Shown piece by piece: positions 1-11,400 of a DNA stretch of 64,000 nt. A program made the position numbers and the translations under genes. The notes beneath the pieces were generated by a model. The model did not search any database. It saw nothing but the letters and a program-made list of their open reading frames with translations, and was not told the DNA's origin. Numbering within the stretch: position 1 is the stretch's first letter; the number at the start of each line of letters is the position of its first letter. Origin of the DNA: Parapristionchus giblindavisi (lineage: Eukaryota; Nematoda; Chromadorea; Rhabditida; Diplogasteridae); assembly GCA_943737045.1 (NCBI GenBank), contig CALSFV010000258.1, positions 62,001 to 126,000 of the forward strand, read 5' to 3'.

Positions 1-358
1 AGCAGCTAATCCAATTGGATTCTTAAGATTATAACCAAACAGCTGAAGTAATCAATTACCAGAGGTACAGTACTCATTCCTACCGTACACTCCAATTCAG
101 GATATTGTGCATGATTAGGTCCAAATCGTGGTAGGAGTCCCCATTTGACCATTTTAATGGCCCATTTATGAGCATCTTCTCCATCAGTATATTTGTGTAC
201 GAGAGGGATGAACTAAATGAGTAATGGGTATGAAATATACGATACCAATCATTACTTACTCCTTTCTTGTAGATTGTTTCTCCACCAAATATGAATAGAC
301 AATAAGAAGTGATTCCACTACCAACAATGAACATTGAGGATACTTTGAACGTATTCAT
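1..358 (-). CDS. Dihydroorotate dehydrogenase, second tandem copy (5' part only, runs off the window)
   Basis: Two exons parallel the first two exons of the complete DHODH gene at 792-2478. The first starts at the ATG at 358 and contains FGGETIYKKG. The second reads [15 protein letters not shown] and then WGLLPRFGPNHAQYPEL. A third exon matching [14 protein letters not shown] begins at the left edge. The frame is open throughout, with many conservative replacements relative to the complete copy. This looks like an independently evolving tandem paralogue, not a recent assembly duplicate. DHODH is the flavin enzyme of pyrimidine synthesis, anchored in the inner mitochondrial membrane in the class 2 family. 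The N-terminal hydrophobic stretch near FIVGSGITSYCLFIF would be the anchor. The catalytic part lies outside the window, so function cannot be judged. Confidence 0.8.
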
Positions 359-791
359 CTCTATATGAGATAATAGATGAATGGATGGACTATAGACAAT
401 GTCTGAGAGATGAAATAGACAGTTTAAGATGAGACAAGAGAAAGTATAGAGAGAGAAAGTATATGAATAGAATGAAATAAAAGAGTGAGTGGAATGAATG
501 ATAGGTGGTAGGTATACAGGAGAAAGGATCAAAATAACACTAGACTGTCTCTATCTCTTCATCTTTGTATCTATCATTCTTGTCTATGCTATTGTATAGT
601 TGAAAACACTATTAAGTGTAGTACATATTATCCAAATCAATCAAAGACATCAAAGAATATTAAATGTTTATTTCAATCATCCATGATGCAATTCGTCTAA
701 AAAACTCGTCAAAACAACAGATCAATCAATAAAATGTCATCGATGAGATATACCGAACTCCTCAAAAGAAGGAAAGGTGATTACGGTAGGC

Positions 792-2478
792 CTATTTCTT
801 CTTATGGTCAGCCCCAATTGCTTCCGTTACACTTGAATATCCATCTTTCCGCAAACACTCAGCCAATTCTCGTTTCACCTATATTATCGATTGAAATTTA
901 AATGAGAGAAGAATAATTGATGAACCTTTCCAATAAGAGGCCATCCTTGATATACAAGAGCTGAATAGATTTGAACAGCCGAGGCACCCGCACGGATCTT
1001 TTCATATGCATCAGAACCTGATGATATTCCTCCTACTCCTATGATAGTTACCGTACCTTTTGTGAATCTGAAACAGAGATACTGTAAAAATGAATCACAA
1101 ACTGATTAAATACGCTCACTTGTACATTTTCCTAATACATTCAGTACTCATTTCTTTTAATGGAGCTCCACTCAAGCCACCTTTTTCTTCTTTCTTATCA
1201 CTTTTAAGTGAGTCAGGTCTAGCTACCGTAGTATTAGACACTATTATACCATCAATACCGTACTTCTTATCCATTACAACCTAAAACAAATAGGTTTATT
1301 ATAAAAGAGGGGTTACTGTAACATACGTCAGCAATATCGATCATTTCAGATTCAACCAAATCAGGAGCAATCTTCAATACAAGAGCTGGTTTCTTATCTA
1401 CGTTAAGAATATCTACAGCATGACGAGTTGTCTTCAATAACTGAATGAAAATAGAATAGAATCAATCAATAAATCGATATAATCAATACTTCTTGTAGTT
1501 CCCTCTTGTTCTGCATACTTCTCAATCCGGGAGTGTTAGGTGATGATACATTAACAACGAGATAATCACAATAAGGACCAAGATAATTCGTTCCAATTTC
1601 ATAATCCAATCTATGATGGTTATTGTAAGAACAAAGTACTGTAGTATATGAATTACTTAGCATCTTCTGTTAGTTTGTTCTTTCCTAGATTTACTCCAAA
1701 CATAGCATCATTCTCATTTAGTTTAGACCATGCTGATTTAACCTGACACATAATCAATCGATAATATTAGTATGAAAAGTTTCACAACAAACCTTTCCCT
1801 GGGCAGCACCAACTCCAAGTGAATTGAAGCCATATCGATTGATTATACCCTGATATGATCTTTGATCTTTGATTTATAGATATAGAACTTACTTCATCTT
1901 CAATCAATCTGAATACTCTTGGTCTATCATTTCCAGGTTGCGGTAGAGGTGTCACTGAACCAATCTCAACCTAAATCACACAATCATCATTGTAGTATTG
2001 GAAGAATAAATCAATAATCTCTAACCATTCCTAATCCAGATCTAGCCAATTGTATGACACATTCTCCATCTTTATCGAAACCAGCAGCTAATCCAATTGG
2101 ATTCTTCAGTTCACGACCAAAGAGCTAAAGAGGAAGATTATACATCAATAAATAAATGAATAGAATAAAAGATACTTACCGTACACTTCAATTCAGGATA
2201 TTCCCAATGATTGGGTCCATATCGTGGTAGGAGTCCCCATTTGGCCATCTTAACTGCCCATCTATGAGCATCTTCTCCATCAGTATACTTGTGTATAACA
2301 GGCATCAACTGAATGAAAATCAATCGATTAATCGATGAGACTACAGTATACTTACCCCTTTCTTGTAGAATGTTTCACCTCCAAAAAGAATCTCAACGAT
2401 ACCATATCCAATTAGACCACTACTAATAATGATTCCTGTACTACGAGTAATATAACCAGGAGGAAGTTTGGAATACAT
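792..2478 (-). CDS. DHODH: Dihydroorotate dehydrogenase (quinone), mitochondrial
   Basis: Oxidises dihydroorotate to orotate with ubiquinone as acceptor, the fourth step of de novo pyrimidine synthesis, at the inner mitochondrial membrane. About eight exons give a nearly complete class 2 enzyme. From the N-terminus: MYSKLPPGY and a hydrophobic anchor; [93 protein letters not shown], which carries the active-site Ser of the class 2 type; [53 protein letters not shown]; and the C-terminal IGADHKKK followed by TAG at 792-794. All FMN-binding and catalytic blocks I know are present, so it should be active. The ATG at 2478 is the first in frame before the anchor. It lies 44 nt downstream of the stop of the preceding gene. 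Confidence 0.94.
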
Positions 2479-2522
2479 TATTGATTAGAGATCAATCAAT
2501 CGATATAGGAATGAATGATAGA

Positions 2523-3065
2523 TTACAATGCCTTCAATTGATCTAGGAACGTCTTGAACTGCAATATAAACATTGGATAGCACATGATATAGTATAGATA
2601 GAGTACCTCTTCTTTAGTAAATTCGAATAGATCACTCGTCTTATCTGTATAATAGAAGACCACCTAGATTAAGAATGAATTAGCACCTACTACGACAAGT
2701 GTCAACTATAACCACTCCCTCTTCAGTAATTACTAGTGAAAGATTAACAAAAAAGCATTGCCACAGTATAACATTCATTCTTATCTTTCACTCTCATCAA
2801 GTAATTGCAGCGTTCACCATATTTCTATATATTTACTAGAATGTTTATAAAATGTATCCATCTCCATAAGAAATGATAATTATTATGATTAACCTGTACA
2901 ATCTTTTGTCCTAATGAGAGTGAGGCGTTCGTAGGAATAGAATACTAAAAAAGAAGATGATAGATAATGGTATAGACAATAAATAGAATGGAATGAACCT
3001 TGATAGACCAATCAAATGTAGATAATACTTTAGTATTTGTAGTTGATGAGCTCATGGGATGGATT
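2523..3065 (-). CDS. Small COMM-domain-like protein (C-terminal exons; 5' end not resolved)
   Basis: Minus-strand exons can be joined as KVLSTFDWSIK (about 2998-3040), FSIPTNASLSLGQKIVQ (about 2889-2940), KYGERCNYLMRVKDK (about 2770-2830), VNLSLVITEEGVVIVDT (about 2700-2750), VVFYYTDKTSDLFEF (about 2615-2675) and TKEEFKTFLDQLKAL with stop TAA at 2523-2525. The order fits the C-terminal COMM domain of COMMD proteins, the Commander endosomal complex: a Trp in an FDW motif, hydrophobic beta strands, then an F-x-F-x-EEF helix. COMM domains are usually shorter between the FDW and strand segments, and one junction near 2755 has an in-frame stop unless an intron or frameshift is assumed. I found no convincing N-terminal helical domain upstream. 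Assignment is tentative. Confidence 0.4.
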
Positions 3066-4024
3066 GAATCCAATCTAGAGACTATAGAATAGATATATGA
3101 TAGAATATAGATAGAGATAGATGCATATATAATCAGTATGAGTAGTGAAACAGAAGTGACACTTATCAATTCATTCATTGAATGAACAAGACTGATAAGA
3201 GATAAAGAGAAGAAGAACTTTATCATCATATGTCATTAAGGGAAGAAAGTGATACAAGGATAGAATAAACACAAGTGAAGACATCTGGATTAACCCGCTC
3301 AGCCAAATCAACCAATCATACAACAACAAAATATCCCGAAAGGAAAAGAAGACAATGATGATTACGGTATTCACATGACTAATCAATATATTATTGATCA
3401 TTAGTAAGGGTACATATGGGAGGATGAAGAGGGGTATCACAATTAACGAGAAGTATATCACAGAATAGGAAAATGATACAAAGAAGATGAATACTATTGA
3501 GAATATGAGAAGATAATAGGAATGGACAGTCATTATTGACCAGAATGAAAACGGTAGATTTGAATGAATTGTGAACGTGTTATTTGCAAGAATGAAGTGG
3601 ATAGAAATAAATCAATCAATAAGATGTTTAATCATCAAATGACGATACAGTAATCCATGAGAGAGGACAGGAAGGGCAAATGATACGGATTATAGTCCCC
3701 GTAGAGTGACAAAAATCGATATTCTAATTTGGCAACGTTTAACAACTTAGTAAAAAGAGGTAAGGGAAATTATAATACTTTCTATATTAGTCTTTCTATT
3801 AGGAGTAGCACTCTTTCAGATATAAATAATGATAAGGCACTAAATGATAAACATATGAAATGATTCCTTTCCATTTGATTTGATATGGCAATGAATAGAT
3901 ACAGTATAATCTATGGTACTATCGATCGATAACTCTATGAATGAATATATAATAAAAAGTATCAAAGTATAGAATGATTGATATGAATAGATGTAGATGC
4001 CTATCTATCTATCTATCCATCCAT

Positions 4025-5477
4025 CTATATAATCTGTCCAGTCGATAACAATTCATCTTCTGATTCAGAATCCGATGAGAATTCTCCTAGAGATACAGTA
4101 CCCTTGGTTGCATTATAATGAGGAAGAGGAGTATATCTGATAAGATATCATCTATAGTCTTATAATCGATATTGAATCAATGTATAGTTGAACTCACTCA
4201 ACATTAGATGATCTATCATCTCTAAAGAAGAAGAATGCAGCTCCAATACCTAATCCAACAAGTGAAACAATAAGAAGAATCCATACAAAAGACCAGAATG
4301 GAGATGAATGAGATAGATGAGATGATAATGATGATATTGATGCTGATGTACAATCCTCTGAACACAACAGATATCAATACATCAATTAATCAATAATCCC
4401 TTCATACCACAATGATCTTCCCTCGGATTCTGACCGACAGCACAACACGGTCTACAGTATCCAACAGATCGATTACCGTATCCTTTGGCACATTGGTCAC
4501 AGAAAATCGGTCCTGAATCAATGAATCAATAAACATATTCTATGAATCGATAATGATATACCAGCTCCATGACACAATTGACATGCTTCATCACATTGTG
4601 AACATCTTCCATTAGGCATAAGATAATATCCTTCACCACATAGATTCTCTTTTAGTACACAACGTGCTTGGATCAAATTTGATTCATCTGAATTATAATC
4701 AAAGATCAAAGATCAAAGAAATCTAGTTTATATCTAGTCAATCGCTAATAATCATACCAAAACTTCTCCACATAAACATAACTTAGGACATTTTTAGTGA
4801 CATCAGAAAAATAATGGTGATTAATGTGTATTACTTACAATCAGCAACTAATCCTTCAGGACAATGTTCAACACACGTTCCATGATCAAAATGAGCATAA
4901 TGATCTACATCTATGAGAAGAAGTGCTCCAGGGCATGTATCACATACCTGAATAGTTAGATAAGGATGAATCAATCAATAAATAGATATGGTAATGACGT
5001 ATCAATCAATAGTACAGTACCTCAGCCTTGGAACAAGTATGACAATGAACACTACATTTCTTGCATGAATCACCATCTTGGAAGTAGCCATCATCACAAT
5101 GAGTTACACATCTCAATTATATCTATTCAATCTATTTTGATGTATAAATCGATATTTCATAATCAATACTATTCCTAAGGTACAGTATATTACAAAAATA
5201 AGTTTCCCATGACTATTACCAATAGTTACGATAAAAATCCAATCATAACTATACATATTTGTTTTTATAACAATTAATATTGGCAATATAAATACTATTA
5301 GAGTACATAAACATACTTGAATCCGGCTCTATTCCTCAATGATTGTTGTAGATGACGACATTTGAAACAAGATGATGCAGATTGACTCTCATGACATCCA
5401 CCAAGACATTCAATATGACAATTACCAACTGATTGTAGATCACCAATCGATATTTCTCCTTCTGCTGCCTCTTCCGT
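4025..5477 (-). CDS. Cys-rich, membrane-anchored 3' exon block of the convertase
   Basis: About eight exons encode furin-like (FU) repeats: [107 protein letters not shown] and [11 protein letters not shown]. One transmembrane helix and a cytosolic acidic tail rich in Ser, Glu and Asp follow. Cys-rich regions of this type in PCSK5/PACE4/bli-4 bind cell-surface proteoglycans and TIMPs. The acidic serine cluster resembles casein kinase 2/PACS sorting signals in furin. Stop TAG is at 4025-4027. Confidence 0.8.
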
Positions 5478-8400
5478 CTAAGACATCGTTCCATTCATTC
5501 ATTCATTACTCTATACATCCATTTCATTCCCATGTATATTTATTTCATTAACATTTCTTCTTAACTAATTCTTTTTATCTATTACTACTAAAGGGGATAT
5601 GGGGGGTCTTTTATATTCAATATTTCTTTTCTTCTTTTATTCTAAATCGTTTCATTCTATTTGTTCTTTCAACAATTTCTTCTCTTTTCTTCTTTCCATT
5701 CATAATATTTTCTATATCATTTCCTTCTCTTTTAAAACTTTCTTCATGAACTATATCCTGGAAATGGTTCATCAAAAATCGATATTTCTAATATCTAAAC
5801 ACTATCGATCGAACGGAATTCTGTCGTTTTGGATGTAAATTCAAAATTTGAGCATAGTTTTGCCTATAGCGCTGTGTTTAATCATAACCTGCAATCATTG
5901 ATCACAGTTAGCAATTCATGCACAATACATCAATCGATAATGTAAAGAGTATCCGTTCGACCAGCTACCGTAATCATCCCCTCCTACAGTAACCACCAAT
6001 GTTATGGACTCTCAAAGGGAAAGAAAATAAAACAGTGAACCACCAACCAATCGAACCATTAAAGAAAAGAACCAAACGTTGAATTATTATGTGAGGGAAG
6101 ACTTTATTGATTGATTGAGAAGAATCTTTATACAATGTGACAAATGTTATTGATCGTGAATTTGACATTATTGATTGTATTCAGATGATCACAAAGGGAA
6201 AGGGGAAGGGAGGGAGGATATACATGAACACACGTAATACTGTCTATATTGAATAAGGGAAGAAGAAAGGGAAGAAGGACTCGTTACCATAGATAGAATG
6301 AATATATTTAGTCAATTCAATTGTGTACATATATAACATATAAATGATATGAATGCACGAGAGTGAATAGACAAAAGAAAAGAAAGAGAATCAAGTTATT
6401 AAATGGAATCTATAATAGTAATACTCTATTAGTCATCTGTATCTCTCTATTCTTATCTATATAAGGCAATGAATGAATGGATAATGGAATGAGAGAATAT
6501 CAAAATGTTTGATGTGACTAGATTAGAAGGAGAAGATGAAGAAGATAGCAAGATGAATAAAAGGGGCGTGGCTAGATTGAATTGAGGACTAACTGGGATT
6601 GAAGGGAAATGATATGAAGAGGGACCTTTGGTATGGACAAGAGAGGCACAATACATGGATGAATGTATAGAGGGATATGGAAAGGGATAGACAATATAAT
6701 ATGTTTCATCCACCGAAACTAGCCTTGAATAAGGCTGTGAAATATCTCTTCAGTCTTTCGTAATTCTTGTTATCATCTGTTTCTGGCTAAAACAATCCAT
6801 ACTCAGTCATATCCTACCGTAATCCTAATTATACCGTCAAAACTAACAAAAGTAAAACGTTTGTGACAAAATCAAACAAACATGACCCAGACTGCAAAAT
6901 GGTATACCGTAGAAAATCCTACCGTATGTCAACTTTACCAAAAGCGCGTTCCTAGCTAATTAATTTTAGGCAAGTCCACTAATACTCAATTATCCCATCA
7001 TCTAATAAAAAAATAACAACTGCGTTTAGATATGATACAAAGTTTTTCAGAATCGTGAGAATTTTTATCAAATTTTGTCACAAATGTTTCAATACTTTTC
7101 TCTCGTTTTGACGGTATCTACATATACAAAAGAACGCGATTCTATTGAATATTGATTGCCTATGATATGTATATAATGTGTACTACTATGTGTCTCTCGT
7201 GATTGTATTGATTAATTGATGTGTTGAATGAAAGAAGAATGGATAGATGATACGATACGATGCATTCTACCGTAATCTTCTATCCATCACACTACAAACA
7301 GACACGACTACAGTACGCTACAGTATCCAAAGAAAGACATCTGTACTACAGACTACATGCACTGTGTAGTGTTGACTACAACGATCATAGGGGATATGCA
7401 GATAGGAAAGGAAAGGGAATGAAAGGGTGAAGGGAGAAAGAGTGTGAGTGAATGGATAGTAATAGTACAGAAGGTGAAACGAAGGGATAGATTTACAAGC
7501 ATAGAAAGGGAATGAGCAGTGTTAAAATAACAAGAAATAGGAAAAATCTAGCGATAATAACTAACTAATCCATAGATTCATGGTATATGAATATATGATG
7601 AATACCCGTAGATGTAATGATATGAGAAGGAAGATAAGACAATCATTAGATAGATATGATATATATATATATATATAGATATGATAGAGTAGAAATGGAA
7701 AGAGGTGACCACGTCTTGGTTGACATTACGGGGATGAGAGCGCATCGGAAACATTAGACACACGGGAAAGGAAAAGGGGGAGCGGAGTAAATAGGGGACA
7801 TAGGGGGAGCGGAGTAGAACAGGGACAGAATATCAAGGTAATGCAGTCGATGAACGACGACATGCAGTTATGGCTGCTATTATGATGATAAGAAGGACGA
7901 CAACTTGACAGACCATGAGGACGATAGGAAGTGATATCTGATGATATAATATCACTACCGTATACCTAGATCATCAATACCGTACTCTGTCATATACAGT
8001 ATGATCTATCCCATCTAACCTACACCATGGACGACTATTCCCACCACCAAACGAATGGATGCAAATGATGAGGAAAGGATAAGAAGGGACATGCATAGAT
8101 GCACATATAATAGGACATTGAATGTATGAACAAGTACATGGATATAGGGATGCAGGAACATAATGAGAACCAATCACCCATAAGAGAACCATAGATGAAT
8201 GAATAGATGGATGGATGAATGAAGGGACTAGAGACAAGATATGATAGATAGAGGGTATCATTTAATATCGTCTAACTCTTCGATGAAGTGCAGCTAATCT
8301 CTTTCTTTGCATCCTTGACCATATCCATCGAGACTCAAATGGATCATATACCCAATGACCCAATTGTTGAGATGGACGTTGAATAGAAGAAGATGATGTG

Positions 8401-11400
8401 AATGGATTGAATCCTCCTCCTCCTCCTTGAGGTATCTCTAATTGACGAACACGAGACCATGCTTGAGGACGACGACCCTGTTGGTTACTCTATCAATACA
8501 TTCAATCATATATCATTCATTCATAGAGAGATAGAGAGAAGAAAGAGAAGAGAAGGTTAGAAGAGAAGCAGACAATTAGTCACTTGCACACATATAACAC
8601 TACATACAGTAACCATGCAATCATGGACAACAATTCATCTTCTCAAGAGATTACTGTAGATGATGATGACGATTGATATGATGGATAGTACATGCAACAA
8701 AGAAAGAAGGATCAGTGTATTAGAAGCACCCAAAAGTTAGTTCGTGATAACTATCGCGTGTCTGTGGTGGTGTGAGGAGTACTGTAAGCTGGTCGAACGG
8801 ATTCATTCATTTTCTTCCAACTAATACCCAATTTTGAATACTGCAATTTTAAAAGAATTTAAACCTGCGAGTTCACTCATATATTAACATAAACTAACAA
8901 CACTCACAAAAGAATAAAAGAATACAATAAGAATCAATCAATATTCATCGTTAGATTAGATTATCACTCTTTCTCTATCGATTGATTGATTGAGAGAAGG
9001 TAACAAGAAGATATGGCAGATTAATCTCTCAATCATATCAATTACTTCATTCATACATACCTGTGATGTCAATTGTTGCATTCGTCCCAATATGGATTGA
9101 CCAGTAGGGGATGGTCCAGGAGGATGAATCTTATCTGATGGATGAGCAGGATCTGCTGTACCATAGAGAAGAAGAGTCCAATCATGGAATGTACCTATAC
9201 CAATCAAATCAATCAATATCATCATCTACTATCATATTATCATACCGGCTAGATTAGGATTCGTCGTTACACTTTCAACCATAAGAATCCATGTTCCTCT
9301 AGGATCTTCACCCCACATTTGAACTGATAGGAAAGGCCATTTGTGGAATCCATTCACATTGAAATCCTATAATCATCACATTATTATATAATGACAAATC
9401 AAGTATTAATTCAACTCATTCCCCCCTTGTAGCATGTACTTTACATTATGTTTGTATAAACAATAAGCATTATTGACTACGCGGGCTTGGACACCACTTA
9501 CTTGAGGTCTAGGAGGCAACAATACAGATCTTGTTCCAGCTGGAGAGAACAGAGTCAACTTCAGATCACCTCTCTTACCATAACGAACTGTTGAGTGCAC
9601 CTGAAACAAAGTAGAATAAAGTCACTTCATGATAACATTCAATAGCGAGTCTACCGTACCTGAACATGTTCAAGATATAGAACAGGTGTGCCTGTCTCAC
9701 ATCCATTCACTTCAAGAGTAAAGTTCAATTGGAATCGACCAGTAAGAGGACGAGGACTGGAAAGATCAAAGATCAAAGATCAACTTTGATACCATATGAT
9801 CATGCAATGACTCACTTTGGTGCAGCCAACTTGTATTCGTATGTGCAAATGTGTTGTTCAGGTACATTCTTCCATTGGAGGGCCAATTTAACCAATTCAT
9901 GCGCATCCATTAAACCATATCCGAATCTATAATATCATGAGTATATAATCAATAATCAATAGATCGATAATGAATGAATGGATGAGTAGATGAGATAGAT
10001 GAGATCATACTTATTGGATATCTTCCTTCCAACTCCATTAACAGACCATCCAGGATTATCAAGAAGAGGGGTAGGATTAGCTGTACGAAGAACAAGATGT
10101 TGCATATCTCTCCATGTTAGAGATGGACTGAACAATATTCAATCATCACAATATTACGGTAGATCAATCAATCAATTAATTAATCAATATTTACTTGGCT
10201 TCAAGAGCGAGAGCAATGATTCCAGCAGCAAGTGGAGCAGAAGCTGATGTTCCTGTGTGCATCTTAGTACAACCACGAGGAACATCTACCGTAACCTGAA
10301 TCAAAGAAAATGATATAACTACCGTAATCATGAATAGGAAGACTTACGATAGCTGGTTGATTGATGTTAGCTGATGAATATGTAGTGGCAATGGAAGATG
10401 GACATTCTTCGAGATACCTAAAATGATGGATGGTGTAATTGATGAGATGGTTGGTACATCGAGTGTATCTCATATAGTCTATCTATCACATATCATTCCA
10501 AATATATTTCAGAATGATATACAGAGTAGGGAATACTCACCATGGTCGATGATTATCAAAAGTAGCAGATGATATGGAAAGAGTGTATACACTAGTAGTA
10601 TATCCATCAGCAGAACATGAATCTTGTCTTGATCCTCCATTTCCACTTGCCCATACAAAGATATTTCCTTTTCCTCCACGACCATTCTTTATTCCACGAT
10701 AGAAGGCTTCACGAGCAAGAGGACCAGGACCATCAAATGTCTTAAATCAATATCATTCATTATCGATTTGTTCAATCATGAGACTACAGTATACCTTTCC
10801 ATCGTCCTCAGGACCCCATGAAGCAGAATAGATATCGATGTGATTCTAAATAGAAACAATGAATATATACGATGTATTGATTGAATTGAATTAATAAATC
10901 AATAAATGAATAAATAGATAGAATACTTGATTGAGTGAAAGAGAAGCAGCTTCAACTGAATCAGATACCGCTCCATCTAACATTCGAACTCCACCAATAC
11001 GTGACTGCAAACATACATTTTCTGTACCCTCGCAGTCATTTTTATATCCATTTTAGAAATATGGTGGGCCGATTTAGAAAATTCGTTGTTTTTCGCTTAA
11101 AAATCGTCATTTTTAGAATATTTTCGCATATAGTGACTGAAAATTAGCCATATACATTGTGGGTCAAACCTCGCATTACGAGGCTACGAAAATGTATGAC
11201 TGTAAATGGAGACATACTGTATATCAATCAACAAACCAATCAATAAATGGAGATATACTGTATATCAATCAACAAATCAATCAATAATATACCTTGAATG
11301 CAACTCCAACTCCACATTCATTGTTGTTAGCCACAGCTGCGACCTCTCCAGCACATCTCGTACCGTGTCTGTCAAATAGTTCATGATAATCTTAACCTTG

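Larger units (their letters stand above)
5478..8261 (-). other. Intron/spacer between the two alternative 3' ends of the convertase gene
   Basis: No exon was recognised here. The stretch is AT-rich with GA-rich runs (6190-6290, 6520-6680). It holds a TIR element at 6834-7114, a GGGGAGCGGAGTA repeat pair near 7775-7830 and several TACNGTA motifs. Open frames on both strands are low-complexity and show no family motif. Confidence 0.6.

Noticed and set aside
1..358. Left-edge DHODH similarity considered as an assembly duplicate
   Set aside because: Many substitutions, including conservative amino-acid changes and a different N-terminus, show that it is a diverged paralogue.
2945..3533. Two hydrophobic minus-strand frames (94 and 120 codons)
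   Set aside because: Overlapping frames in AT-rich DNA. The better-supported COMM-like exon crosses one of them in a different reading frame.
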